From Verrucomicrobiota bacterium (GTDB lineage: Bacteria > Verrucomicrobiota > Verrucomicrobiia > Limisphaerales > JACRJZ01): a stretch of DNA of 64,000 nucleotides. The notes under the pieces are model-generated. The model did not search any database. It saw nothing but the letters and a program-made list of their open reading frames with translations, and was not told the origin of the DNA. Below are positions 45,313-54,676 of the stretch, one piece after another (positions within the stretch are counted from its first letter, which is position 1; every line of letters begins with the position of its first letter). Made by a program: the position numbers and the translations under genes. The DNA lies in NCBI GenBank assembly GCA_016219875.1, contig JACRJZ010000132.1, positions 1 to 64,000 on the forward strand, written 5' to 3'.

Positions 45313-45351
45313 GGCCTACAAGCCCCTGTAGGCCGGGTCCCCTGACCCGGC
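45313..45351. repeat. Palindromic repeat of the cgggtc/gacccg family
   Basis: Overlapping inverted repeats: ggcctaca (45313-45320) with tgtaggcc (45327-45334), and gtaggccgggtcccctgacc (from 45328) with an internal ccgggtc/gacccgg stem. The same sequence in opposite orientation is at 47970-47993. It lies between two in-frame ATGs of the rhodanese gene. Confidence 0.7.
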
Positions 45352-45362
45352 GTCGCGGGCGT

Positions 45363-46178
45363 ATGACGCTCTGCATTGCCCGATGGCTCTGCGGCTCGAC
45401 GCTGGTCCTCTGCGCGTCCGCCTTGGCGATCACGCCTGCCGAGGCGCAGCGGAAACTCGACCGCGGAGAGAAACTCACCTTCGTGGACGTGCGCTCGACT
45501 GTGCTGTTCAAGCAGGGCCACGTCCCCGGCGCGATCAACGTTCCCGCCGCGCTCGTGCCCCACAAGCAGCTTCCCCCGCTGGGCAACGTGGTCGTCTATG
45601 ACGACGGCCTGGGCCGCGACGGCGCCGTCGCCGCCGCGGCGGCCCTGAACAAGAAGCCCGGCATCACGGCCGAAGTGCTCGACGGAGGTTTCGCCGCGTG
45701 GGAGGCCGCGAAAGCTGCCACCACGAAAACCGGCGGCATGAAGCCGGAGGAAATGCCGCTCATCACTTACGACCATCTCCAGGCGACCCAGAGCGACGAC
45801 GTGGTGCTGGTCGATCTGCGCGCAGCCGGCTCCAGCGCGAAGTCCGCCCAGGCCGATGCCGCGCCGCTCACGGACCTTCAGGCGGAGTTTCCCAAGGCGC
45901 GCGGTGTGTGCCAATCGCCCTTCGAAGTGCCTGCTTCCAAGAACCTGGCCAAGTCCGGTTCCACGCCGACCCCGCCGCTGCTCGTCTTGATCGACCGCGG
46001 TGACGGCGCAGCGCAGGCGATGGCCCGCACGCTCAAAGCCAACGGCGTCACTCGCTTCGTCATCCTCGCCGGCGGCGAGGAAATCATCACGCGCAAAGGC
46101 CAGCCCGGTCTCCAGCGTGCTGGTTCCACCATCATTCTGAAGAAGCCCTCCGTGCCCGTGGCCAACCCCAACCAATGA
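45363..46178 (+). CDS. Secreted tandem rhodanese-like protein, both sites lacking Cys
   Basis: 271 aa from the ATG at 45363, which starts directly at a signal peptide (MTLCIARWLCGSTLVLCASALAITPAEA). An in-frame ATG at 45258 would add 35 residues mostly encoded by a palindromic repeat. The first rhodanese fold shows FVDVRSTVLFKQGHVPGAINVP and VLDGGFAAW; its active-site loop reads VVYDDGLGRDG, with Asp where sulfurtransferases have Cys. The second (VVLVDLRAAGSS, then LLVLIDRGDGAAQAMARTL, then FVILAGGEE) also has Asp and no Cys. Both domains are therefore predicted inactive as sulfurtransferases, and the protein probably has a binding or structural role outside the cytoplasm. It follows the propeller protein closely and overlaps the next gene by 4 bp. 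Confidence 0.72.
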   Translation: MTLCIARWLCGSTLVLCASALAITPAEAQRKLDRGEKLTFVDVRSTVLFKQGHVPGAINVPAALVPHKQLPPLGNVVVYDDGLGRDGAVAAAAALNKKPGITAEVLDGGFAAWEAAKAATTKTGGMKPEEMPLITYDHLQATQSDDVVLVDLRAAGSSAKSAQADAAPLTDLQAEFPKARGVCQSPFEVPASKNLAKSGSTPTPPLLVLIDRGDGAAQAMARTLKANGVTRFVILAGGEEIITRKGQPGLQRAGSTIILKKPSVPVANPNQ

Positions 46179-47833
46179 CCGTTATGTTTGCGAAGCCCTC
46201 GAAACTGATCTTCCGGCGCCGCCCGCGCGTCGCCGCCACCGCCGCGTTGTCCGTCCTGCTGCTCTGGGGCGCGGCCCGTCCCGCCGGTGCTGCCGCCATC
46301 ACCAACGTCACCGTCGTCAACGTCACACCCTCCAGCTTCAGCGTGATCTGGCGTGCGGTGGACTCACTGCCCTCCATCGCCGTGTTCGCCGATGCCGGCG
46401 GCGTCACCAACCTCGCGGGGCGGGTGGGCGTCGAGGTTTTCCCACACAACACCGGGAACCCCGATCTCACCGCCGGCTACGAGCGCCGCCAAGGCCAGAT
46501 CGCCTTGCGGCAGAAGACGCGCACGCTGGGCTTCGCGATGGTGCGGGTCACCGGCTGCCGGCCGAACACGACTTACTACTATCGGCTGACCTCCACGACC
46601 TCCGGCGGTTCGGCGGCCAACTATCCGCTCTCCGGCCCGCTGCCCAGCGTGACAACCGAGCGGGAGAACACGTTCGTCGTGAGCGCGCAGCAACTCATCA
46701 TTGATGTGCCGGGCGTGGACGTCGAAGGCCGCGTCGTGACTCTGACGCACCCCAACGCCTCGCACTCGCTCGCGGCCGTCGTCGGTGACGGCGTGGGCAC
46801 GAACCAGGTCTTCTTCAACCTGAACGACCTGTTCGCGCTGGTGAGTGGCGGCAACTTCACGCCCATCGGGCCGCAGGACTTCGCCGTCAACGTCTGGGGG
46901 CCGAACCAGGCGGACGCTGCGCAGCAGTTCTCGCTCGTCTTCAACAACAGCTTCACCGTCGCGCAGCCGACGGTCGCTTCCATGGGCACCGAGTTTGTCG
47001 CCTTCACCATCGGCTCCACGATTGTGCGCGCGGGCCAGACCAGCAGTGTGCCGATCACTTACAGTTCCAGCGCGGGCATCGTCGATCTCACGATCAACCT
47101 CGACATGCCGGCGGGGCACCTGACCAACCTGGCGCTCACCGCCCTGTCGCCGGAAGTCGATCCGGCCACCGCCACCGTGACTGCGCTCGGCGGAAACAGC
47201 TTCCGCTTCCATCTGGCCGCGCGGGCGGGCCAGTTCATGCTGGGGTCGAAGACGATTGCGCAGTTCGCTTTCCGCGCCGTCTCCAACCAGCCTTCCGCCT
47301 TTGTGCCCATGACGCTGCGGACCATCACGGCCACGAAGTCCGGCGGGGCGGCGTTGAACAATCTCTACGCCAATGCGGGGCGCATTGTCGTCGTGGCCAA
47401 CGAGCCGTTGCTTGAAGCCGAACTCGCCGACGGCGGCAACCGGCGGATGACCCTCTACGGCAAACCGTGGATGAGCTACGCCATCGAACGCTCAAGCGAC
47501 CTCGGCAACCCGAACGGCTGGACCCACGTGCGGCACTTCCCGCTCACGAGCATGATGGTGGTCGTGGATCACGTGGCGCCCAACGACCGCACCGGCTTCT
47601 ATCGCGCGGTCGAGTTCCAGCCGGACCCGCCGGTGATCGATCCACCCGATCCTTCGCGCTCGGCCCTGGTTTATGGCCGGACGAACCTGCAATACACGCT
47701 CGTGTCGTCCCCGACCCTCTCCGGCGTGCTGACGTGGACGCCGGTGCTGAACTACACCCTGACGAACTCCTTCCGTTACCTCACGCTACCCGCGCCGACG
47801 AACACGCTCTTCTACCGCGTGCAGAGGAACTGA
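46175..47833 (+). CDS. Secreted FN3/cohesin-like surface protein
   Basis: 552 aa. Its ATG overlaps the stop of the rhodanese gene (ATGA at 46175-46178), implying translational coupling. Signal peptide (AATAALSVLLLWGAARPAGA). An FN3-like domain follows (ITNVTVVNVTPSSFSVIW ... GCRPNTTYYYRLTS), then a middle region, then a cohesin-like/dockerin-partner type domain (IVRAGQTSSVPITYSSSAGIVDLTINLDMP ... IAQFAFRAVS) at about residues 290-400. The C-terminus has two copies of a short module (YAIERSSDL...W...GFYRAVEF and YTLVSSPTL...W...LFYRVQRN) shared with other secreted proteins in the window. No catalytic motif was seen. The cohesin assignment rests on pattern only and is moderate. Confidence 0.68.
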   Translation: MTVMFAKPSKLIFRRRPRVAATAALSVLLLWGAARPAGAAAITNVTVVNVTPSSFSVIWRAVDSLPSIAVFADAGGVTNLAGRVGVEVFPHNTGNPDLTAGYERRQGQIALRQKTRTLGFAMVRVTGCRPNTTYYYRLTSTTSGGSAANYPLSGPLPSVTTERENTFVVSAQQLIIDVPGVDVEGRVVTLTHPNASHSLAAVVGDGVGTNQVFFNLNDLFALVSGGNFTPIGPQDFAVNVWGPNQADAAQQFSLVFNNSFTVAQPTVASMGTEFVAFTIGSTIVRAGQTSSVPITYSSSAGIVDLTINLDMPAGHLTNLALTALSPEVDPATATVTALGGNSFRFHLAARAGQFMLGSKTIAQFAFRAVSNQPSAFVPMTLRTITATKSGGAALNNLYANAGRIVVVANEPLLEAELADGGNRRMTLYGKPWMSYAIERSSDLGNPNGWTHVRHFPLTSMMVVVDHVAPNDRTGFYRAVEFQPDPPVIDPPDPSRSALVYGRTNLQYTLVSSPTLSGVLTWTPVLNYTLTNSFRYLTLPAPTNTLFYRVQRN

Positions 47834-47865
47834 CCGCCGGTCGGGTTGTCTCTTTACCCCGTAGT

Positions 47866-48033
47866 GGCGGGCCTCCGGCCTGCCGTAGAGCCGCGGCTTC
47901 CAGCCCCAGAGATCCTGACCTGTTCGCACGGTTCTATGGAGAAGCAGGAAACGAGCTGAGTCGAAGCTCGCCGGGTCAGGGGACCCGGCCTACCGAGAAG
48001 GCGTGCCTTGTAGGCCCGGTGCCCTCACCGGGC
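47866..48033. repeat. Palindromic repeats before the rhamnosidase gene
   Basis: The 319-bp gap before the rhamnosidase gene holds a cgggcctccggcctgccgtag-like hairpin near 47866-47890, gccgggtcaggggacccggc (47970-47989) and gtaggcccggtgccctcacc (48010-48029). The last two are family members of the element at 45313-45351. Frames are open through this region but appear non-coding. Confidence 0.65.
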
Positions 48034-48152
48034 GGCCCAGGCCAATTCCACGGCTCAGGAGTTCTGAGCCCAACGAAAGCGGCAGTGAAGCGTTGCGCGT
48101 TGGTCCTCAAATCCATTGCCCGAACGGCCTTGAAGTCGCTACCTTCACGGCC

Positions 48153-51100
48153 ATGAAATCCATTCCACATGCGGTTTTCGGTTCGATTCAAACAGCGGCG
48201 TTGGCGATGCGCCTGGGCCTCGTGGCGCTGGTACTGGGGGTAAGTGCGATGGCGTCGGCCGCCGCGTCCTTGCGCCCCGTCGATCTGCGCTGTGAATCGC
48301 TTGTCGATCCGCTGGGCCTCGACGCGCTTCAGCCCCGGTTGAGTTGGGTGTTGGAAGCCGGCTCCACCAAGGCGCGCGGGTTGAGTCAGACGGCGTATCA
48401 GGTTCTCGTGGCCAGCCACCCGAAGTTCCTGGCACCGGGCCGGGCCGACTTGTGGGACACGGGCCGGGTTTCCTCCGATCAATCCATCCATCTGCGCTAC
48501 GGCGGCAAGGCCCTCTCGTCGCACGGCGAGTGTTTCTGGAAGGTCCGCGTGTGGGACCAGGACGGCCAAGCCTCGTCATGGAGCAAGCCTGCCAAGTGGA
48601 CGATGGGCTTGCTCGCGCCGACGGACTGGAAGGCCCAGTGGATCGGCAAGGACGAGGAAGACAAGCGCCCCAAGTTCACCGGCGCGGACTGGATTTGGTT
48701 TCCGGAGGGCGAGCCGGCCAAAGCCGCGCCCATCGGCACGCGCTATTTTCGCCGCGCCTTCGAGCTGCCGGCAGATCGGGTCATCAAGTCCGGCACGTTG
48801 CTGCTGAGCGGCGACAACGAGTTCGCCTGCACCGTCAACGGCCAGCGCGCGGGGGCGGGCAACAATTTCAAGTCGCTCACGGTGATGAACGTCACGAGCA
48901 GCCTGAAGCCGGGCCGCAACTGGATCGCGGCTTGGGTGAAAAACGCCGGTCCCAGCCCGAACCCGGCCGGCTTGGTCGGCATGTTGCGGGTCGAGTTCGA
49001 AACGGGCGCGCCGCTCACGGTGCCGACTGATGGAGCGTGGAAGTCGTTCGACAAGGATTTGCCGCGCTGGACGCAGCCCGATTTCGACGACAGCGCGTGG
49101 ACGGCGGCCCGCGTGCTTGGCCCTGTCGGCATGGCGCCGTGGAATGAAGTGAGCCAGCCCGAAGACCGGCGGCTGCCGGCGCGTTATTTGCGGAAGGAAT
49201 TCACGATCGGGAAGAAGGTCCGCCGCGCCACGGCGTACGTTTGCGGCCTTGGCCTGTCGGAGTTGTTCATTAACGGCCGCAAAGCCGGCGATCACGTTCT
49301 GTCGCCGGCGTTGAGCGAGTATCCCAAGCGGTCCTTCTACGTGACGCATGACGTGACGGCGCTGGTGCAGCGCGGGCCGAACGCGCTCGGCGTGGCGCTG
49401 GGCAACGGCCGCTATTTCGCGCCGCGGCGGCAGGAGCCGACCTTCACGCAGACCTACGGCTTTCCGAAGCTGCTGCTCCAACTGCGTCTGGAGTTCACCG
49501 ATGGCACCGCCAGCGAGATCGTCAGCGACGACACGTGGAAGCTCACTACCGCCGGCCCCATCCGCGCCAACAACGAATACGACGGCGAAGAGTACGATGC
49601 TCGCCAGGAACTGACCGGCTGGGCCGCCGCGGGCTTTGACGATTCCCAGTGGCAGAAGCCGCAGCTCGTCAGCGCCGCCAGCCCCAAGCTCTCCGCGCAA
49701 ATGCAGGAGCCGATTCGCGTGACGGAAGCAATCCGCCCGGTGGCGATGAACGAAGTCCGCCCCGGGGTCTTCATCTACGACCTGGGCCAAAACCTGGTGG
49801 GCTGGTGCCGGCTGCGCGTCCGCGGCCCGCGCGGCACGGCGGTGCAGATGCGCTTTGCCGAGACGCTCAAGCCCGACGGCACGCTCTACCTGGACAACAT
49901 CCGCGGCGCGAAAGTCACCGACATCTACACGTTGAAGGGCAGGGGAACGGAGGTCTGGGAACCGGCCTTCGCCTATCACGGATTCCGTTACGTCGAACTC
50001 ACGGGCTTCCCCGGACGGCCCACGCTGACCACGCTCGAAGGCCGGGTGGTGAACGACGATCTCGAGAGTGGCGGCGAATTCACCTGCTCGCAGCCGACGA
50101 TCAACCAGGTTTACCGCTGCGTCCGCTGGGGCGTGCGCGGCAACTACCGCAGCCTCCCCACGGATTGTCCGCAGCGCGACGAACGCCAGGGCTGGCTGGG
50201 CGACCGCTCCGGGGAATCCCGAGGCGAGACGTATCTGTTCCGCAACGGCCGGCTCTACGCGAAGTGGGTCCAGGACATGGCCGACGCCCAGCGCGACAAC
50301 GGCAGCGTCTCCGACGTGTGCCCGGCCTACTGGCCGCTGTTCAACGACAGCGCAACGTGGCCCAGCAGCCTGGTCGTCATCCCGGGCGCGCTGCTCGACC
50401 AGTTGGGCGACACCGAAACCATCGCGCGCACCTACCCGGCGATGGTGAAGTGGATCGAACATCTCAGCGGCTTCATCACCAACGGCATTCTGCCGCGTGA
50501 CACGTATGGCGATTGGTGCGTGCCGCCGGAAGACCCGAAGCTCATTCACTCGAAGGATCCCGCGCGCAAGACCGCCGGCCCGATCCTCGGCACGACGTAT
50601 TTCCACCATTGCCTGAAGCTGATGGCCCGTTACGCCACGCTGCTCGACAAGCCGGACGACGCGCGGCGGTTCGCGGCGCTCGCTGAGAAGCTCAAGGCCG
50701 GGCTAAACGAGAAGTATCTCAACGAGGAACTCGGCCGCTACGACAACGGCGCGCAGACCACCAGCGTCCTGCCGCTGGCGTTCGACATGGTCCCTGCCGA
50801 CCAGCGCCTGCGCGTGTTCGATCAACTCGTGAACAAGATCACTGGCGAAACCAAGGGGCACATCGGCACCGGCTTGGTCGGCGGCCAGTGGCTCAATCGT
50901 GTGTTGACCGACAACGGTCGCCCGGATTTGAGCTACACCTTCGCAACCAACCGCACGTATCCAAGTTGGGGCTACATGGTCGAGAAGGGCGCGACCACGG
51001 TGTGGGAGTTGTGGAACGGCGACACCGCTGACCCGGCCATGAACTCCGGCAACCACGTCATGCTCGTGGGCGACTTGGTGATCTGGCTCAACGAGTGCGT

Positions 51101-51437
51101 GGCCGGCCTCCGTCCCGATCCGGCGAAACCCGGCTTCAAGCACATCATGATGCGGCCCACGCCGGTGGGCGATCTCCAGTTTGTGAAAGCCACGCATCGT
51201 TCGTCCTACGGCCTCATTGCCAGCGAATGGCGGCGCGACGCCGGGGCGTTCCGCTGGAACGTCACGGTCCCACCGAACACGAGCGCGACGCTTTTCGTGC
51301 CGGCTAAAAGCATGGAGGCGGTGACCGAAGGCGGCCAGCCCATCAGCCTGGAGCGGGGCGTGAAGTTCTTGCGCATGGAGGGCGACCGTGCGGTGCTGGC
51401 GGTGCAGTCGGGCAATTACGTGTTCGCCGTGAGGTGA
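48153..51437 (+). CDS. Secreted alpha-L-rhamnosidase (GH78)
   Basis: 1,094 aa from the ATG at 48153, which begins at a signal peptide (QTAALAMRLGLVALVLGVSAMASAA). Domain order fits GH78: an N-terminal FN3-like domain (DLRCESLVDPLGLDALQPRLSW), a carbohydrate-binding-like beta-sandwich with WIWFPEGEPA and YFRRAFELP, a second sandwich (RYLRKEFTIGKKVRRATAYVCGLGLSELFINGRKAGDHVLSP), the (alpha/alpha)6 catalytic barrel, and a C-terminal beta domain. The catalytic motif DCPQRDERQGWLGD contains Glu677, the family's general acid. WELWNGD near residue 952 holds Glu952, the expected general base. It would remove terminal alpha-L-rhamnose from plant or microbial polysaccharides or glycosides outside the cytoplasm. 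No transporter or regulator for rhamnose is adjacent. Confidence 0.9.
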   Translation: MKSIPHAVFGSIQTAALAMRLGLVALVLGVSAMASAAASLRPVDLRCESLVDPLGLDALQPRLSWVLEAGSTKARGLSQTAYQVLVASHPKFLAPGRADLWDTGRVSSDQSIHLRYGGKALSSHGECFWKVRVWDQDGQASSWSKPAKWTMGLLAPTDWKAQWIGKDEEDKRPKFTGADWIWFPEGEPAKAAPIGTRYFRRAFELPADRVIKSGTLLLSGDNEFACTVNGQRAGAGNNFKSLTVMNVTSSLKPGRNWIAAWVKNAGPSPNPAGLVGMLRVEFETGAPLTVPTDGAWKSFDKDLPRWTQPDFDDSAWTAARVLGPVGMAPWNEVSQPEDRRLPARYLRKEFTIGKKVRRATAYVCGLGLSELFINGRKAGDHVLSPALSEYPKRSFYVTHDVTALVQRGPNALGVALGNGRYFAPRRQEPTFTQTYGFPKLLLQLRLEFTDGTASEIVSDDTWKLTTAGPIRANNEYDGEEYDARQELTGWAAAGFDDSQWQKPQLVSAASPKLSAQMQEPIRVTEAIRPVAMNEVRPGVFIYDLGQNLVGWCRLRVRGPRGTAVQMRFAETLKPDGTLYLDNIRGAKVTDIYTLKGRGTEVWEPAFAYHGFRYVELTGFPGRPTLTTLEGRVVNDDLESGGEFTCSQPTINQVYRCVRWGVRGNYRSLPTDCPQRDERQGWLGDRSGESRGETYLFRNGRLYAKWVQDMADAQRDNGSVSDVCPAYWPLFNDSATWPSSLVVIPGALLDQLGDTETIARTYPAMVKWIEHLSGFITNGILPRDTYGDWCVPPEDPKLIHSKDPARKTAGPILGTTYFHHCLKLMARYATLLDKPDDARRFAALAEKLKAGLNEKYLNEELGRYDNGAQTTSVLPLAFDMVPADQRLRVFDQLVNKITGETKGHIGTGLVGGQWLNRVLTDNGRPDLSYTFATNRTYPSWGYMVEKGATTVWELWNGDTADPAMNSGNHVMLVGDLVIWLNECVAGLRPDPAKPGFKHIMMRPTPVGDLQFVKATHRSSYGLIASEWRRDAGAFRWNVTVPPNTSATLFVPAKSMEAVTEGGQPISLERGVKFLRMEGDRAVLAVQSGNYVFAVR

Positions 51438-51461
51438 TGTCTCGGGTCTTGCGGGGCTTGC

Positions 51462-51533
51462 TGGTGGGGCGAGCGTACCCGCGAGCCGAAGCCGACAGCA
51501 GCGCCACGGCTTGCGGGTACGCTCGCCCCACCA
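51462..51533. repeat. Palindromic repeat with 27-bp arms
   Basis: The arm at 51462-51488 (tggtggggcgagcgtacccg...) pairs with 51507-51533 with one mismatch around an 18-bp loop. Same family as 57574-57645. It lies 24 bp after the rhamnosidase stop and could serve as a terminator-like structure, though no T-run follows except gttggtttt. Confidence 0.75.
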
Positions 51534-51642
51534 GGTTGGTTTTCCCGCGCAGGTGATGCCTTTGTGCTCATCGCTGGGCGGTCACGTCGGCGCGCCAATC
51601 GGCGCTTGTGCCTGTCGGAGCGGGCTGGTTACATCGCCCGTC

Positions 51643-52935
51643 ATGCGTATGCGCACACTGCTTTCGACACTCCTGGGTCTGACGGTCGCTTCATTCACTC
51701 TTCACGCGGACAACTGGCCGTGTTTCCGCGGCCCCACGCGGCAAGGCCAGTCCAGCGAGACGGGCCTGCCGCTGCACTGGAGCGCGACCTCCAACGTGCT
51801 GTGGAGGACGGCGATTCCCGGCGAAGCGTGGTCTTCCCCGATCGTGTGGGGCGATCGCGTGTTCGTCACGACGGCGACCGACAACGGCTTTTCGCTGTGC
51901 CTGCTTTGCCTCGACCGCAAGTCGGGCCAAGTGGTTTGGAACCGCGAGGTCTTTCAGCAGAAGCCCAGCCGCAAAGAGGGCAAGAACTCCTACGCCACTC
52001 CCACGCCGATCTGCGATGGCCAGCACGTTTATGTGGTCTTCGGCGACGGCAGCTTCGCGGCCCTCACGCTGGACGGCGTGGTGGCCTGGAGCAACCGGGA
52101 GGTGAAGTTCTACAGCCGGCACGGCCTCGGCGCGTCGCCGATCCTGCACGGGGACCTGCTCATCATGCCCATCGATTGGAGCACGCCGGTGGACGCGCCG
52201 GGCATTTACCCCAAAGTGAGCGACGAGGAACGTACTGGCTGGCAATTGCCGTGGGACAAGTCGTTCGTCCGCGCGCTGGACAAGCGCACCGGCAAGGAAG
52301 TGTGGCGTGGCCCGCGCGGGATGTCGCGCATCGCCCACGTCACGCCCAACGTCTGGACTGGCGCCGACGGCCGCGCCGAGATCATCAGCGGGGCAGGGGA
52401 CGTGATCCAGGGCTTCGACCCCAAGACGGGCGAGCGGCTCTGGACCGTGCGGAGCCGCGGTGAAGGAGTGGTGCCGTCGATGGTGCTCGGGGAAGGACTG
52501 GCCTTCACCGTCTCCGGTTTCGAAGCGACGACGATCCGCGCCGTTCGCCCCGGCGGCAAGGGCGACGTGACCGCGTCGCAATTGGTCTGGGAGCAGAAGA
52601 AGGGCGCACCCACGCTGGCTTCGTTGGTCTATGCCAAGCCGCATCTCTTCGCGGTGACGGATGGAGGCATCGTCACTTGCCTCAAGGCGGCCAGCGGCGA
52701 CATCGTGTGGCAAGAACGGCTGGGGAGCAGCGGCTTCTCCGCGTCGCCCGTCGTCGCCGATGGACGCCTCTACATCCTCAGCGAGAACGCCGAGACGTTC
52801 GTGGTCCCGGCGGACGGCGAGTTCAAAGTGCTGGCGAGAAATCCGCTGGGCGAGAAATGCCAGGCTTCGATGGCGGTGTCCCAGAAACAGCTCTTCATCC
52901 GCACAGCGAAGTCGCTGTTCTGCATCGCCGAGTAA
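51643..52935 (+). CDS. Secreted PQQ-like beta-propeller protein
   Basis: 430 aa from the ATG at 51643, which starts at a signal peptide (MRMRTLLSTLLGLTVASFTLHA); upstream in-frame sequence is repeat-derived. The mature protein begins NWPCFRGPTRQGQSSETGLPLHWS..SNVLWRTAIPGEAWSSPIVWGDRVFVT, the hallmark opening of the PQQ-like propeller family that is abundant in Planctomycetes and Verrucomicrobia. Repeated blades follow (LDRKSGQVVWNRE, LDKRTGKEVWRGP, FDPKTGERLWTV, LKAASGDIVWQERLG). No residues specific for PQQ dehydrogenases were recognised, so it is likely a scaffold or binding protein rather than a proven quinoprotein. It is followed after 6 bp by the DUF4175-like gene, suggesting co-transcription. 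Confidence 0.82.
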   Translation: MRMRTLLSTLLGLTVASFTLHADNWPCFRGPTRQGQSSETGLPLHWSATSNVLWRTAIPGEAWSSPIVWGDRVFVTTATDNGFSLCLLCLDRKSGQVVWNREVFQQKPSRKEGKNSYATPTPICDGQHVYVVFGDGSFAALTLDGVVAWSNREVKFYSRHGLGASPILHGDLLIMPIDWSTPVDAPGIYPKVSDEERTGWQLPWDKSFVRALDKRTGKEVWRGPRGMSRIAHVTPNVWTGADGRAEIISGAGDVIQGFDPKTGERLWTVRSRGEGVVPSMVLGEGLAFTVSGFEATTIRAVRPGGKGDVTASQLVWEQKKGAPTLASLVYAKPHLFAVTDGGIVTCLKAASGDIVWQERLGSSGFSASPVVADGRLYILSENAETFVVPADGEFKVLARNPLGEKCQASMAVSQKQLFIRTAKSLFCIAE

Positions 52936-52941
52936 GCTCTC

Positions 52942-54633
52942 ATGCCGGAAACCGCCGCCCCATGCGGACCTCCGCGGGCCGCGTCCGCCAGCCCGCTGCT
53001 CCAGGCCAAGCTCGACGCGCTGCGCCGCAAGCACCTCAACGTCGCAGTGGGCACCGGCGTCGCCCGAATTCTCTGCGCCGTGGTGCTCTTGCTCGGGACG
53101 GAGATGTTGCTGGATTACTGGCTCGATCTGCCGTGGGCGGCGCGCGCAGTCGTGCTGGTGGCGACGTCGGCGGTGGCGTGCTCGCTGGCCGTGTTCAGGA
53201 TCGTTTTGCCGTTGCTCCACCAACCCGATGACGACGCCATGGCGTTGATGGTGGAGAAGGAGCGCGGCCAGTTCCGCAGCCGGTTGATCGCGGCCATCCA
53301 ACTGACCCGGCCCGGAGCGGTTCCGTCCGGCGCGTCGTCGTCGTTGGTCGGCGCGCTGGTTGATGAGACGGAGCGGTTGGCCGCGCCGCTCGACTTCGCC
53401 GCGGTGGTGCCGACGCGCGAATTGAAGAACTTCGGCGCGTGGGCCGCGGCGGTTTCGCTCGCGGGCGGAATCGCGTTGTTCAGCGGGGGACAGGACGCGC
53501 GGGATTTGCTGAGGCGCGCTTTCCTCTCAACGACGCCGGTGCCGCGCAAGACCCGCGTGTTCGTGGCCGACGGCGACAAGATCATCGGCCGCGGCGACAG
53601 CGTCGTGATCGAGGCCACGGCCCGCGGCGTGGTCCCGGAATCCGGCACGCTCACGATCAAATCGTTTATCCGGCGGGGACAGGAATTCGTCATGGCGCGT
53701 GTCACCAACGCGGCGAACCGGTTTGCCCTGCCTATCGAGAACGTGCAGCAGAGTTTCGACTACGTGGTGCGCCTCAACGATGGCGCCAGCCCGACGCACA
53801 CCGTGAAGGTCCTCCCGCGACCGGGCCTCGCGCGCCTCGAATGCGAGCAGACTTTCCCCGCCTACACCGGGCTGCCCAAGAGAAAGCGTCCGCTCGGCGA
53901 CCTGACGTTGTTGGCGGGCAGCCGGCTGCACTTTGCCGCCACTGCCACCAAAAAACTCAAGCAAGCCAGCGCCAAGCTGGACGGCCTGGAGCGCACACTC
54001 CCGCTGTCCATCGCCGCCGACAATCCGAAGCAGCTCACCGGCGAGATCGCCATTCCCACGAACGGCCTGGCCGGGTTTTCCATCGTGATGACCGACGCCG
54101 ACAGCATGGAGTCGCGCGACCCGACGATCTATCACGTCGAGATTGTGCCGGACAAAGCGCCGACCGTGCGGATCACGTCGCCGGAGCGGAAGGAAGAGTT
54201 GGTCACGCGGCAAGGCGTCTTGCTGGTGGGCTTCGATGCCGTGGACGACTTCCAAGTCGCCAAGGCCCGCCTCCGTTACCGAGTGGGCGAGGGTGAAAGC
54301 GCGGAGGTCCGCACCACCGAACTCGACCTCGCCGGCAGCGAAGCGTCGCGGGTCCAGCGCCGCTTCGAGTGGAAGATGGCTGAACTCACGGCCGCCTTGC
54401 CCTATGGCACGCGCGTGGAGTTCTGGGCCGAAGTGGAGGACAACAACGACGTCACCGGCCCCGGCCGCGGGACCAGTGAGCACCAGTTGGCCCGTATCGT
54501 TACGGACGACGAGAAGCGCGCCGACCTGTTGGGCCGGGCCGGCGATTTCCTGGGCGCCGTCGGCGACATGGCGACGGACCAGGAGAAGCTGAACCAGAAT
54601 CTGGGGGCGCTGATTTTGGAGAAGAGGAAGTAG
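52942..54633 (+). CDS. DUF4175-like membrane protein
   Basis: 563 aa. The N-terminus is cytoplasmic with LQAKLDALRRKHLNVAVGTGVARI, then two transmembrane segments (ILCAVVLLLGTEMLLDYWL and AVVLVATSAVACSLAVFRIVLPLL), LMVEKERGQFRSRLIAAIQL, and a third hydrophobic stretch near residues 170-185. A large beta-rich Ig-like region follows (GDSVVIEATARGVVP, FPAYTGLPKRKRPLGDL, DKAPTVRITSPERKEELV) and it ends in a charged helix (ATDQEKLNQNLGALILEKRK). This resembles the N-terminal half of DUF4175-type proteins found with MoxR/BatA-like clusters in Planctomycetes and Verrucomicrobia, where a long coiled-coil part may be in the same polypeptide. Here the coiled-coil part may be the separate gene at 54842. 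The function is unknown, probably envelope-associated. Confidence 0.6.
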   Translation: MPETAAPCGPPRAASASPLLQAKLDALRRKHLNVAVGTGVARILCAVVLLLGTEMLLDYWLDLPWAARAVVLVATSAVACSLAVFRIVLPLLHQPDDDAMALMVEKERGQFRSRLIAAIQLTRPGAVPSGASSSLVGALVDETERLAAPLDFAAVVPTRELKNFGAWAAAVSLAGGIALFSGGQDARDLLRRAFLSTTPVPRKTRVFVADGDKIIGRGDSVVIEATARGVVPESGTLTIKSFIRRGQEFVMARVTNAANRFALPIENVQQSFDYVVRLNDGASPTHTVKVLPRPGLARLECEQTFPAYTGLPKRKRPLGDLTLLAGSRLHFAATATKKLKQASAKLDGLERTLPLSIAADNPKQLTGEIAIPTNGLAGFSIVMTDADSMESRDPTIYHVEIVPDKAPTVRITSPERKEELVTRQGVLLVGFDAVDDFQVAKARLRYRVGEGESAEVRTTELDLAGSEASRVQRRFEWKMAELTAALPYGTRVEFWAEVEDNNDVTGPGRGTSEHQLARIVTDDEKRADLLGRAGDFLGAVGDMATDQEKLNQNLGALILEKRK

Positions 54634-54676
54634 CCAGGACTTCCCTTCGGCGTGAGGCAAAGGGGCGCCACGGAGT

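Noticed and set aside
45258..45362. Earlier ATG for the rhodanese gene at 45258
   Set aside because: Close to the upstream stop and possible, but the added residues are largely repeat-encoded and would precede a complete signal peptide starting at 45363.
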